64,000 nt of DNA from Onthophagus taurus (GCF_036711975.1 NC_091967.1:8494001-8558000); one strand, 5' to 3'; shown: positions 33,696 to 45,195, counted from the stretch's first letter. Numbers and translations: made by a program. The notes: generated by a model not told the origin, from the letters alone.

Positions 33696-34950
33696 TTACT
33701 TTTTGCCCTTGTTATTCTTCGTCGCCGCCCCTTTCCCTTTCGCATTGTTGGTTGTCTTTGCTTTTTTGCTCTTCGGCGCCTCATCTTCTTCCTCATCTTC
33801 CTCCTAAAACACAAAAACAAATATATTTTAACATCAAAAACATCATCAAAATCGCACCTTCACTTCTTCGATTGGGGACAACGATCTTTTTCTTTTCCCA
33901 TCCTGAAAAGGTGCAATTTTGAATACCCAATATATTCAAAACATCATGCCACAACAACCCCTCTATTTATCTTTAAAAAATTAATTCAAAACAACTCACC
34001 ACTCCCTCTTCACCTTCCTCTTCATCAAGCATATCTTCTTCGAGTTCATCCATTTCGTCGAATTCTTCAATTGGACCTCCAATCAAATGATGACCGATGA
34101 TGTGTACGGGTCCAGATCCTTGAATGAGACTGAACGTAACTGGTGGATCGGGAAAAGAGAGATCTAAGAGCACTTGGTTATTGGGGCCACCCGCTTTCAA
34201 CGTCGCAACTGGTACTTTAATGGACTCTTTCCACGTCATCGCCTCTACTTGTATCACGTTCACCTCTCCTTCTTTTGCGTCCGGGCCCAATAATGCTTGT
34301 TTAATGATCAATTTGTGTCCACCTTGGTAATCCTCAGGAACTTTTGCTTCAGGATCCCATACTTCACTCGCTTTTGCACCTTCCAATGTTAATGCTTAAA
34401 AGAAAAAAAAGTGAGGTTATGTTAAATGATGATGAAAAAAAAGATAAAAATCAAAAATTGACTTCTTTTTAGTAAAGAAATTAAAAAATTATCAAAGTAT
34501 TTTAAAAGATAACCTCAAAAAATCGTTTGAAAAACGTTTCGTATTAAAAGTAAAAACCGTTGAGAAACCGTTTGAATAAGGGGGAACACAAACAACAAAA
34601 GGATTTTGAGACGATACAGCCCCCGATGTAAACAAGAACGATTTTGGCGGGTGAAATGCTAAAACCGCACATAAATTACGAAGCCGTTGATTAAACAACA
34701 TCGCGGTTAATCGAAATTGCACGGATTTAAACGCTGGTAATAAACGGTTTAAAAGATATTTAGCAAAGAGTCACCGGTAAACACTAAACAATGAGTGAAT
34801 TCTTGTAATGGCGCGCAAAAACACCGGCGCCGTTGGCGAAAAATTACTCAAACCGCTGTAACTACGCAACAAATCGTTGTAATAATATTGATAAACGATC
34901 CGGACAGGTTATAAATAATAATTCTTACCATAAAAATATTCATCGGCCAT
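33696..34950 (-). CDS. Nlp: Nucleoplasmin-like histone chaperone
   Basis: Three exons join in phase: 34950-34929, 34394-34000 and 33803-33696, giving 174 aa. The protein belongs to the nucleoplasmin/nucleophosmin family, which forms pentamers that store and deposit core histones in nuclei. Exon 1 supplies MADEYFY, matching the start of Drosophila Nlp. Exon 2 holds the beta-barrel core with KLIIKQALLGPDAKEGEVNV and LIQGSGPVHIIGHHLIGG, followed by the acidic tract EEFDEMDELEEDMLDEEEGE. Exon 3 extends the acidic run and ends in a lysine-rich nuclear localisation tail (KSKKAK...KNNKGKK). Acceptors and donors are canonical (ATG|GTAAGA, GTG|GTGAGT). It is divergent from SIL1, with 836 bases between start codons. 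Confidence 0.9.
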
Positions 34951-35785
34951 GTCTGGTACAGGATGTTTGTGGATTTCTAAAGAAACTGCACGTGACTAGA
35001 GAAGCCGGCTAACTAAACGGAATGATTGAGGGCGAATGCAATGGCGGTAGCCGTTAGTTCGCAACTTCGAAAAACGACCACCTAAGGCGCTCGCGTCACT
35101 TTTTTTTAGGGAATTACACTAGAATTCGAACCAATTCGACGAAGCATTGACAACAATGACAACAAAAAAATTACTAAAATTACAAAGAAATTATTCTTTT
35201 TTATAATCGTATTGTTTAAAACAATATTAATCACTAAAACACATCGAAGATATATACATAAAGTACGTTAGCGTCGTCTCCACCACTCTAAAAATACAAA
35301 TAAAAAAAAGTAATGCGAAATCAAATAAGATAATTTAGCGGGAAAATTAAAATAAATTCGAAAAATTCAATTAACAATGAGGTAAATCCTTCTTTGTGGA
35401 ATATTTAATGCATTTTAGTACTTTAACAAATTTGTACAATCAAAATATTGAGTGAAATTATAAATTTAATATATTTTTACACATTTATCTGACATCTACC
35501 GTTCGCGATATGAACCACGCTTCATAACCACAACAATAAGCACATAAAAAATTGGCTTAAATGTTGTTAAAAAAATGTTTAAAATTTGATCAAAATTATA
35601 ATTATTCATCAAAAAAGTAATATTTTTAACATAAACATTGACATTTCTGTTTAAATACGTGGTCCAATAATCAAGCACCAGATATGTATCACCACGAATC
35701 TAACCTAATATACTCTATGCGTGTTCCTTAAAAAAACTAATTTTATCACAATTTCCGGTAGCTTAACTCGTGCTAAAAGTGAAAA

Positions 35786-38700
35786 ATGAACGTTAAAGTG
35801 GTCGCGTTTTTAATATTGTTTATCGCCCTAATAACCGGCGTTCAAAATGAAACTAGCAAGAAAGAAGATGATGAGGAAATATTTGTACCAACACATGAGT
35901 GGAAAATCGTCAAAAAAGGTTCAATTAATTATCAAAAAATCAATCAATTTTATAAATAAATATTAACTTGTATTTATACAGTATGCAAAATCCGCATTTA
36001 AACATCCATCGAATAATCACGAATTACTCAAGAATGGTAGTAGAAATTTCAAATATTTGTGATGATTTATTTCAATTTGAAGAGTAAAAGCAAAAGTGGA
36101 TGTCTCGGTTATCTATACAGTAGACGAAAGAGCATTTTATTAACATTTTCAGTGCCCTCTCAGTCAATATCTTTACAGGATGATAAATATACGAAAAATT
36201 TTATCAGGGGACTTCATTAGTGGTGTATATTGCCGTATTATGCGCCAAACAATGAAGATTTTGTCCACACATGATATTGTGTCTCAGCAATATTGTGGTA
36301 CTCAACATTCAGGCAATAAACATGTTAACAGTTGACAACAAAAAGTTGTATTTTTGTGTAGATAACTGCTGTTATACAAGATTTTTAAACATGTTTTGTT
36401 CCCATTTTGATTGTTAAGCACTAGTTTTTTCAAAAAACTTCAAAGTCTTAGAATTATTATAAAAAGGATCCTCTCATAAGTGGTTACAACAGTCTTGAAC
36501 ACGTCTTTGGTGTTTGTGTTACCCTTAAATGGCGCGAAATAATGTTAAAAACTTGGTTTTAAAAGTCTCTATGCTGTTAGAAAATCATTCATATATACAG
36601 GCTGTTTCTAAATTGATGTGAAAGATTTCAAGGGTGATTTTCAGCAAAAATTAAGGGGTGTCCTTTATATAACTTTTTGTTCAAAACCCCTTCTCCTCCA
36701 AGTTATAGCCCTCTAAAGTTGAGAGAAAAAATCTGCAACTTTCTTATCTCTTGACATTTTACAACTAACAAATTGTTTGATCACAAAAAATAAAATAATG
36801 TTGAAATCAATTTGACATAACTTCATTTCTTTGACTAATAATAACCAATCTCTGAGTTAATTCACTTGAGTCTGTGTATTATTTTATTTTTTTGTGATCA
36901 AACTAACAATTTTAAGAGAAAACATCAAGAGACAACAAAGTTGCGTATTGAATCCCTCTATTTAAATCAAGTTTTTAAATGGAAAAATGTAGACGCATTA
37001 AAAAGTTCTGATGAAAAGTATTATAGGGGTTGATTTTTTCAGCCCCTTGTAGTAACATTTTTGGGTTATAAAAACCGTCAAAATGTGTCATTTTATTAGC
37101 AACAGTTAACTGTCAAATTTCGTTCTTCTAAATTCCTATATATATATACTGGTGTGAAGTTATCCATAAATCCCAGCAATAAACTTAAAACATTAATAAT
37201 TCCGTAACCAATACGATTTGGGTAACCAAATTTCACACACAGGTCACTCTTACCCTCAAGAACAGCTAACCACCCCCATTTGGTAAAAAAAAAATTTTTC
37301 AACCCTCACCCCCGAAAAAGGGATGTTTTCGCCCTGATGGGCACCTTCGAATTAAACGAAATTCTACCACATAATAGAACACACTTCTAAGTATTTTTAT
37401 CAATTTTCAAAACACCGTAAGCCCTAACGGTTTTCGAGAAAAAAAATCAGTATTATAAACCGCGGATGGGACTTTAGGGGTGAATTTGACCCCGTTGGGC
37501 ACCTCCAAAATTGACGAAATTTTAGGATGATTTAGAGAATGCCTTTAGCGATTGAAATCAACCATCCAAACACCGTAATGTATTACGGTTTCGGAGAAAA
37601 AAAATGTGTTATTAGACACTATAGGTATACAGCGCGGCGCGGACTTTGGGGGTGAATTTGACCCAGTTGGGCACCTCCAAAATTGACGAAATTTTAGGAT
37701 GATTTAGAGGATGCCTTTAGCGATTGAAATCAACCATCCAAACACCGTAATGTATTACGGTTTCCGAGAAAAAAAATCTGTTATTAGACACTATCGGTAT
37801 ACAGCTCGGCGCGGACTTTGGGGGTGAATTTGACCCCGTTGGGCACCTCCAAAATTGACGAAATTTTAGGATGATTTAGAGGATGCCTTTAGCGATTGAA
37901 ATCAACCATCCAAACACCGTAATGTATTACGGTTTCGGAGAAAAAAAATGTGTTATTAGACACTATCGGTATACAGCTCGGCGCGGACTTTGGGGGTGAA
38001 TTTAACCCCGTTGGGCACCTCCAAAATTGACGAAATTTTAGGATGATTTAGAGGATGCCTTTAGCGATTGAAATCAACCATCCAAACACCGTAATGTATT
38101 ACGGTTTCCGAGAAAAAAAATCTGTTATTAGACACTATCGGTATACAGCTCGGCGCGGACTTTGGGGGTGAATTTGACCCCGTTGGGCACCTCCAAAATT
38201 GACGAAATTTTAGGATGATTTAGAGGATGCCTTTAGCGATTGAAATCAACCATCCAAACACCGTAATGTATTACGGTTTCGGAGAAAAAAAATGTGTTAT
38301 TAGACACTATAGGTATACAGCGCGGCGCGGACTTTGGGGGTGAATTTGACCCCGTTGGGCACCTCCAAAATTGACGAAATTTTAGGATGATTTAGAGGAT
38401 GCCTTTAGCGATTGAAATCAACCATCCAAACACCGTAATGTATTACGGTTTCCGAGATTGTCTGAAATTTTAGGATGATTTGGAGAGTGGATTTTTGATA
38501 GAAAAAAAAACTTTTGATAAAGAATGAAATTTATTATATTAATGGTCTGTTTTACTTATAATTAAATTGTGTAATGGATTGAGAATATTATTATAATTAG
38601 TTGCTACCGCGTTCCAAACCGCTTCCAATCCTTGTTCATTTAAGTGAATGCCATCCCTGTGTAGAAATTTGTATTAAACACATAAGAAAAGAAAAATTTT

Positions 38701-41700
38701 CACGTTGTGTTACCCTTCCATCATGTTTCTGTTAACAATTGCTTCAATGTCGGTACAATTGATTTGCTTTTCAGCACAAAACCGTCGAATGTAATGATTG
38801 ATTTCCTATAAAGGCATAGAGAGTATTTATTTATAGCATGACATAGAAATTATAATATCTTACGTTCACAGACTCGAAGTTTTTGCAGGGAGGAATTGTG
38901 CAAATTTGTATTCCTTTAGGATTTAAGGAAAGAAGGAAGCGGAAGAGGTGAGAATATTGGGACTTTAGTTGGGATGGTGATGTTTTGTGGAGTATATCGT
39001 TAGTTCCTATCATTATAACGATATGTCGTTCAACAATATCTCCACAAAACCAAGGGGAACATGTTTTTGGAATACACTTTGCGCGCCGCAAAAGTTTTAG
39101 TATTGTTTGACCGCCTACTGCTAAGTCGAGGAAATATTTTCCGTTGCTTGTCCGTTTTGATTGTCGTCCTAAAAATATATACCATTAGTAGGAATTAACT
39201 TCATATCTGTTAAAACAAATACTTACTTTGTATAGTACGTAGCATTCGGCAAAAATTACTATCGCCCAAAAACAGTAATTTCGTCGGCATCTTCGCTGGT
39301 CACTGGTTTTAACAAGAGATAAGCAGAACAACTGATCTCTGCAATAGCTGAGGAACCTTTATATATTATTAAGTTCTTACCTGTGTTACAGTAATATCGA
39401 TGGCTATGATTAGTCAAAGCCGGTGTAAGTGTACTTACAATGCACTAACTCGTAAGCCACGTACCTGCTTAAGTGACCTTTTTACTGAAAAGAAGTTAAA
39501 AAGGAATTCCCTGTACATTTATTAACATCAAAAATAAGTTTCTGAATATCACTATTTCTTTATTAACTTCGCGCTTCTAAATGAAGACGTCGTTACCTCG
39601 CCAAATATTAATATATATATATTATATATTTAATTAAATATAACTATATTTGTAATTTATAATTTATATTATATATAAATATAATAACTTATTTATACAC
39701 AATATATTATATACACAAAAATATTAACGAAAATATCGAAGCAGATTGATTCTAAAAAGAACCGATAAAATATCCATAAAGCGCGAACTACAGCAAAATA
39801 TATCAACTAGTGATCTCCGTCCCCAATAGAATAGTTTAAGCACATTTATAAGTTTACTCCTCACCCTTCTGGCAAAATCTAAAAAAAAACAAAGGCGCTC
39901 TAAAACAACGCCGAATAAGTCGGCAACTATTTTCCCGGAATGCACTTATAATGCAAAAAATATGGACATATTTTTTCCTTAATACCTGCGCCTTTTGTAA
40001 CTGCACGTGGCGGAGTTCTTACCCTTTGTCAGTAACGACTAAAAGCACATAAAACTACAAAATGCCTTTCTTAACAAAATTTATTTTTTCCATGAAATAT
40101 TAAGAGTTTCGCAGTTTTCATAATCTATTAAAATCGCTAAAGGCACCTGCTATCTGGTCTACATACGTGTACAATTTAATAACAAATTTTTTTCTCTGAA
40201 GCCGTTAAGGGTTACGGTGTCTTGACGGTCGATTTAAATCGCTAAAGGCATCCTCTAAATCATCCTAAAATTTCATCAATTTTGGAGGTGCCCAACGGGG
40301 TCAAATTCACCCCCAAAGTCCGCGCCGCGCTGTATACCTATAGTGTCTAATAACAGATTTTTTTTCTCGGAAACCGTAATACATTACGGTGTTTGGATGG
40401 TTGATTTCAATCGCTAAAGGCATCCTCTAAATCATCCTAAAATTTCGTCAATTTTGGAGGTGCCCAACGGGGTCAAATTCACCCCCAAAGTCCGCGCCGC
40501 GCTGTATACCTATAGTGTCTAATAACAGATTTTTTTTCTCGGAAACCGTAATACATTACGGTGTTTGGATGGTTGATTTCAATCGCTAAAGGCATCCTCT
40601 AAATCATCCTAAAATTTCATCAATTTTGGAGGTGCCCAACGGGGTCAAATTCACCCCCAAAGTCCGCGCCGCGCTGTATACCTATAGTGTCTAATAACAG
40701 ATTTTTTTCTCGGAAACCGTAATACATTACGGTGTTTGGATGGTTGATTTCAATCGCTAAAGGCATCCTCTAAATCATCCTAAAATTTCATCAATTTTCG
40801 AGGTGCCCAACGGGGTCAAATTCACCCCCAAAGTCCGCGCCGCGCTGTATACCTATAGTGTCTAATAACAGATTTTTTTTCTCGGAAACCGTAATACATT
40901 ACGGTGTTTGGATGGTTGATTTCAATCGCTAAAGGCATCCTCTAAATCATCCTAAAATTTCATCAATTTTGGAGGTGCCCAACGGGGTCAAATTCACCCC
41001 CAAAGTCCGCGCCGCGCTGTATACCTATAGTGTCTAATAACAGATTTTTTTTCTCGGAAACCGTAATACATTACGGTGTTTGGATGGTTGATTTCAATCG
41101 CTAAAGGAACATCTAAATCATCCTAAAATTTCATCAATTTTGGAGGTGCCCAACGGGGTCAAATTCACCCCCAAAGTCCGCGCCGCGCTGTATACCTATA
41201 GTGTCTAATAACAATTTTTTTTTCTCGGAAACCGTTATACCTTACGGTGTTTGGATGGTCGATTTAAATCGCTAAAAGCATCCTCTAAATCATCCTAAAA
41301 TTTCATCAATTTTGGAGGTGCCCAACGGGGTCAAATTCACCCCCAAAGTCCGCGCCGCGCTGTATACCTATAGTGTCTAATAACAATTTTTTTTTCTCGG
41401 AAACCGTTATACCTTACGGTGTTTGGATGGTCGATTTAAATCGCTAAAGGCATCCTCTAAATCATCCTAAAATTTCATCAATTTTGGAGGTGCCCAACGG
41501 GGTCAAATTCACCCCTAAAGTCCCATCCGCGGTTTATAAGAATGATTTTTTTTCTCGAAAACCGTTAAGGCTTACGGTGTTTTGAAAATTGATAAAAATA
41601 CTTAGAACTGTGTTCTATTATGTGGTAGAATTTGGTTTAATTCGAAGGTGCCCATCAGGGCGAAAACATCCCTTTTTCGGGGGTGGGGGTTGAAACAAAT

Positions 41701-43750
41701 TTTTTTTACCAAATGGGGGTGGTAAGCTGTTCTTGAGGGTAAGAGTGACCTCTGTGTGAAATTTGGTTACCCAAATCGTATTAGTTACGGAATTATTAAT
41801 GTTTTAAGTTTATTGCTGGGATTTATGGATAACTTCACACCAGTTATATATATATACATACAGGTGATTCTCAATCTATACACATAAACTTGGGGATTTA
41901 TTCTTCGAGACAAATAATTTTATTACAGTTATTATATATAGTTATTAGTGAAAAAATGGTAACATAAGTTTCCTAGATATGCGATATATTCACTGTGAAG
42001 GAGTGTATAGATGTTTACAAGATTTTATCTTTCAACAGAATAATGATTCGAAGCATACCGCGCTAGATTCTAGACTTTGGATCGTGTTCAGAGACTATTC
42101 AGAGCACCTCAAAACGGCATCACGAAGCTCGGATCTTAACCCTATGGTCAATATTCAAGACGAAATTGAAATATTACGATATTAGAAACGTAATCGATTT
42201 AAAAATAGCGTTGAAGAATAGTCCATTCTGTAAATAAATACCACCTCAATTAACCACTAAACTAGCGGAATCGAGACTTAGACACCTCGCGAAATCGCCG
42301 AGATGTCTAAGTGCTGTTGTTACGCAAACAGACATCCAGCAAAGTGTTAGTGTTATTCCAAATGTATAATTTTCTTAGTAATTAAAGTTTGTACTGTTCG
42401 AATAAGGCTTTTGCTGTCAACTGTGATAAAAATGTCCTTTAACGTTCGGTTACTCTTCTCAGTGAAAAATCATCAAAAATATTTCAAATTTCTACTACCA
42501 TTCTAGAGTAATTCGTGATTTTCTAATATTTCGGAGGGTGTTTGAATACGGATTTTGTCATTATTTACTCAATAAGTTATAAACGTTTAATGTTATTTAC
42601 CCAATAAATGAATTATAGGTTACGTTATTTTCACAATTATTCATTTATAGGTCAAAAAATTCCAGAAGGTCTTCACGTTCGTATGAACTTAGAAACGGGT
42701 GTAACGGAAGCAAAGTTAATCAGCAACGATAAACCAAAAAACGCATTAAAAATGATCGAGGATGAATCAAATAATTTCCCAGAAAAAACCTCCTCCGAAT
42801 CTGAAAATCGTAAAACTTCCTACAAAAATTACGAAGAACTCAAAAAAGATTTTAACGAATTAAATTTGAACCCAAAAACGGATGCGGAAATTTTACGCGA
42901 ACTAATTGAGAAACATGTCGATATATCCAAACAAAAGGATCGCGATGAAGAGGAGATATTAACGATATTGGAAGATCTTGAGTTTTTGGTTCATCAATAC
43001 GACAACGCAAACGATTTTGTGAAAATGGATGGATTTAAAACGATTGTTTATCACAATTTGAATGCAACCAACAGCGAAATTAAAAGGGAAACTTTAAAAT
43101 TGTTAGGATCGTCAATGCAAAATAACGTTAACGTTAAAATACATGCTTTAGAGACTGGTAGTGTTGACATTTTATTACGCATTTTAGCTTTAGACACGGA
43201 TATGAGTGTAAAATATCGAGCTTTATTTGCGCTAAGCGGTTTATTAAGAGATTTTCCTTACGCCCAATTAAAATTTGTTGAAAATGCCGGTTTAAGTGTC
43301 TTCTCAAAACTTTTCGAGTCAGATAATCTCAAAATCCAACAAAAAATGTTAACTTTAATCAACGATTTATTACAAGAAGAAATTGATTCAAAAAAAGACA
43401 CCAAACAAGTTGAAAAAATCAAACAATACGAGGATATCCAGTTAAGAAAACGATTAATAGTTCATAATTATTGTGATCATTTAAATAAAATGATTGTAAA
43501 CAGTGTAGTGATTGAAGCTAACGATCACGATATCATCGAGAGATGTCTTGGGGCGTTATATTTGATGGTTGATGATTGTTCATCGAAATTAACTGATAAA
43601 TCTAAAGATATTGTGCTTAGTTTGAGGAATTTGTATCGGAAATTGAGTCAAAATGAGAGTGTTGATGGTGATCCTGATTATTTTGGTACTTTGTATGATT
43701 TATCCAATGCTATTGTTCAGAGAATTCAAAAAATTAAAGTTGAATTGTGA
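35786..43750 (+). CDS. SIL1: SIL1, nucleotide exchange factor for the ER chaperone BiP
   Basis: Two exons, 35786-35918 and 42651-43750, join in phase to give 410 aa (human 461). SIL1 releases ADP from BiP/GRP78 in the ER lumen. Exon 1 encodes a signal peptide (MNVKVVAFLILFIALITG) and the conserved FVPTHEWKIVKK. The junction restores KKGQKIPEGLHVRMNLETG, the family's signature. Residues about 130-400 are helical armadillo-type repeats that clasp BiP (for example VKYRALFALSGLLRDFPYAQ). The protein ends KVEL, close to a KDEL-type retrieval signal. The intron (35919-42650) is 6.7 kb and carries nested mobile elements and a minus-strand SGNH hydrolase gene. An ATG at 42608 precedes exon 2 but sits in the intron. 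Confidence 0.92.
36590..37060. repeat. Decayed interspersed repeat
   Basis: Begins TATACAGGCTGTTTCTAAAT and contains an inverted pair, TTGTTTGATCACAAAAAATA (near 36775) and its partner TTTTTTTGTGATCAAAC (near 36890). No open frame. It lies between the left end of the Tc1-like element and the satellite-armed element. Confidence 0.45.
37440..38457 (+). repeat. Left 172-bp satellite array with alternating unit types
   Basis: Six copies, with the landmark TGAATTTGAC at 37481, 37653, 37825, 37997, 38169 and 38341: exactly 172 each time. Units contain GGGCACCTCCAAAATTGACG, TTTAGGATGATTTAGAG and the palindrome CCGTAATGTATTACGG. Two variants alternate strictly: TTTCGGAG with ATGTGTTA, then TTTCCGAG with ATCTGTTA. 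This makes a 344-bp dimeric higher-order repeat. Confidence 0.95.
38539..39290 (-). CDS. SGNH (GDSL-type) hydrolase, four-exon gene inside the satellite-armed element
   Basis: Exons 39290-39227, 39168-38864, 38805-38714 and 38656-38539 join in phase to give 192 aa. All four SGNH blocks are present: GDSN with nucleophile Ser11, Gly41 in VGGQT, IMIGTND with Asn78, and DGIH with Asp155 and His158. This is the size and motif order of a compact SGNH esterase or lipase. No signal peptide or membrane segment is seen, so a cytosolic enzyme is likely, and the substrate cannot be told. Every intron is short with canonical ends (AAA|GTAAGT, AAC|GTAAGA, AGG|GTAACA). It lies antisense in SIL1 intron 1 between inverted satellite arrays. 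Related SGNH domains occur in some retroelement ORFs, but the spliced structure argues for a cellular gene captured as cargo or enclosed by arms. Confidence 0.8.
39291..40229. other. Upstream region of the SGNH gene inside the element
   Basis: Includes a very AT-rich run (39600-39720, ATATATAT-type) and a partial, decayed copy of the 172-bp unit at about 40110-40229 (GTTAAGGGTTACGGTGTCTT). No second gene seen. The minus-strand open frame at 39724-39945 has no recognisable features. Confidence 0.5.
40230..41560 (-). repeat. Right 172-bp satellite array, inverted, single unit type
   Basis: Eight copies in inverse orientation, with the landmark GTCAAATTCA at 40300, 40472, 40644, 40815, 40987, 41158, 41330 and 41502 (spacing 171-172). 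All copies carry the TTTCCGAG/ATCTGTTA-type variant or derivatives of it, unlike the alternating left arm. Units are more homogeneous within the arm than between arms. Confidence 0.95.
41979..42240 (+). pseudogene. Tc1-type transposase C-terminal relic
   Basis: Reads DFIFQQNNDSKHTA and SSDLNPMVNIQDEIE in a frame of about 68 codons. This is the Tc1 pattern FQQDNDPKH(T)...SPDLNPIENLWDE around the second and third catalytic acids, with the expected decay. The N-terminal domains are absent. Confidence 0.65.
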
Positions 43751-43834
43751 TATTAACCTGTTTTATGTTTAGATTTATTTATTAAAAGTTGTAATGTTTT
43801 TGTTTAATAAAATAATAAAATTGTAATAAAACTA
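43751..43834 (+). terminator. SIL1 3' end with polyadenylation signals
   Basis: AATAAA strings occur at about 43806 onward, 55-60 bases after the SIL1 stop codon, in an AT-rich context typical of insect 3' ends. Confidence 0.45.
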
Positions 43835-44075
43835 TAATACTCTATTTTTTTAATTCGGAGGAGTGTTTTCAAATTGAAGCGCCAAAAAGAACGGTTGCTA
43901 TTGGTCAGTTTTTCAGATTTAAGCAAACGTTACATTAGGAAAATTTGAGCTGTTGCCGGCCGTCTAAATTGCGGCTAAAGCCGAATGTTTCTCCTTCTAG
44001 GTCATGTGTTAGTTCTAGTGATAGTGCTAGTGTAAAACTAGAACTAACACTAGATCTAGAACTAAAAAGATTCAA
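43835..44075. mobile_element. Partial MITE, family A
   Basis: Starts TACTCTATTTTTTTAATTCG, then GAGTGTTTTCAAATTGAAGC and GCCAAAAAGAACGG, nearly the same as the copy at 22847. It also holds a decayed hairpin (GGCCGTCTAAATTGCGGC) and the CTAG-rich runs. The right terminal repeat is not found, so the copy is truncated. Confidence 0.6.
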
Positions 44076-44940
44076 GATTAATATTTCTTATTCTCTTTCT
44101 TGTTTTTTGAGAAAAATACATCATGTTTAGACTCATTTTAAAGGTTTTTTAATAAAGAAAACATCATGAAATAACACCATGAAGTTGTCCATTTGTCTAT
44201 TATATGACAACTAACTTCAGGTTTAAAATACCTTAATTTTGACATATTTGTAATCTTCATTAAAAACCCTTTAAAATGAATACAAACGACATATTTATCT
44301 TGGATATTAATGAAGTAATGGTCAACTTCCGGTTAGAAATGTCAACGTCAATTTTGACATATTTGTAATCGTCGTGAAAAAATCCTTTAAAATCAGCCCA
44401 AACATGATACGTTTAATTCCAATTTACTCGAGATATAAGGTTTGAAATGTCAACGTCATTTTGATATATTCTGAATTTTTATAAAATGTCTTAAAATGTG
44501 TCACAAAAATATAATAAAAAAAATCAAAAATTAAGGTTGGCATTAATATTTAAAAATTAAATTGCTCTCTTCATTGTTGCTAACTTCAGGTTTATGTTTT
44601 TTATTATAACTTTTTTGAGATAAGTGCGTCATGTTTGGACTCATTTTAAAGGTAATTTTATAAAGATTACGAATATAATAATAAAATTAAAGTTAACATT
44701 AACACCTGAAAGGTTTTTTCGTCGTGTTAGTTCTAGTTTTAATTGTTATTCAGCGCTAGATTGTTGTATAATTTTTTAGAACTAACACAAGAACTAGAAT
44801 CATTTGGGTTTAGCTGTCTTAAAAATGCACAGCCAAATCAGAATGTCTTTAGTTCTAATTTTAATTGATATTCTGCGTTAGATAGAACAAAATCATAAAA
44901 ATTTCCTCTTTACACACATTTTATTTTTTTAACTAAAAGA
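44076..44940. repeat. Dispersed palindromic repeat cluster
   Basis: Three pieces of the CTCATTTTAAAGG unit (about 44126, an inverted copy at 44268, and 44640), interleaved with TTGACATATTTGTAATC lines. A CTAG-rich hairpin copy follows at 44715-44870 with a decayed stem (GGGTTTAGCTGTCTT). No coding content. Confidence 0.55.
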
Positions 44941-45195
44941 GTACCATACATTTATTAACATTATTTCTTATCTAATTGAATAATTTTTTAATCCATTTAT
45001 TATTTTAAGTTTAAACATAAAAAGCAATTACATTTATTACATTTATCATCAAGCATAATTTTCTTATACATTAAAAGAAAAAATTAGAAAAAAAAAACAA
45101 GAATTAGATAACCTCAAAAACATAATCTTATACATCATGTATCTATAACATTATCTATAATCGATTACAAGATTCATTATTTTCCTTCATTACTT

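Larger units (their letters stand above)
37136..41858. mobile_element. Satellite-armed inverted-repeat element carrying an SGNH hydrolase gene
   Basis: A 4.7-kb structure with long inverted arms. The outer 300 bases of each arm are unique sequence and match in inverse orientation (37136-37440 with 41560-41858; for example CTGGTGTGAAGTTATCC on the left against GGATAACTTCACACCAG on the right). Each arm then continues inward as tandem 172-bp repeats. Both tips abut (TA)n runs, which suggests insertion into a TA microsatellite or a TA target. The central 1.8 kb between the arrays holds a complete SGNH hydrolase gene and no transposase. It looks like a non-autonomous foldback-type element with a cargo gene. 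Confidence 0.75.
35984..42560. mobile_element. Degenerate Tc1-like element hosting a nested insertion
   Basis: Ends at about 35984-36075 and 42468-42560 are inverted repeats of roughly 90 bp at about 80% identity, sharing CACGAATTACTC.AGAATGG and GTAGAAATTT.AAATATTT. A Tc1-type transposase remnant lies next to the right end. The middle is replaced by the satellite-armed element and other repeats, so this old copy has served as a landing site. Confidence 0.6.

Noticed and set aside
33638-33922. Plus-strand open frame of 94 codons, Ser/Phe/Leu-rich
   Set aside because: Antisense shadow of the acidic and lysine-rich third exon of the nucleoplasmin-like gene.
37440-41560. CRISPR array
   Set aside because: Units are contiguous 172-bp tandem repeats without unique spacers, in an animal genome.
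42608-42650. ATG giving SIL1 a different N-terminus (MNYRLRYFHNYSF)
   Set aside because: This segment is intron; exon 1 at 35786 supplies the signal peptide and the conserved FVPTHEW block in phase.
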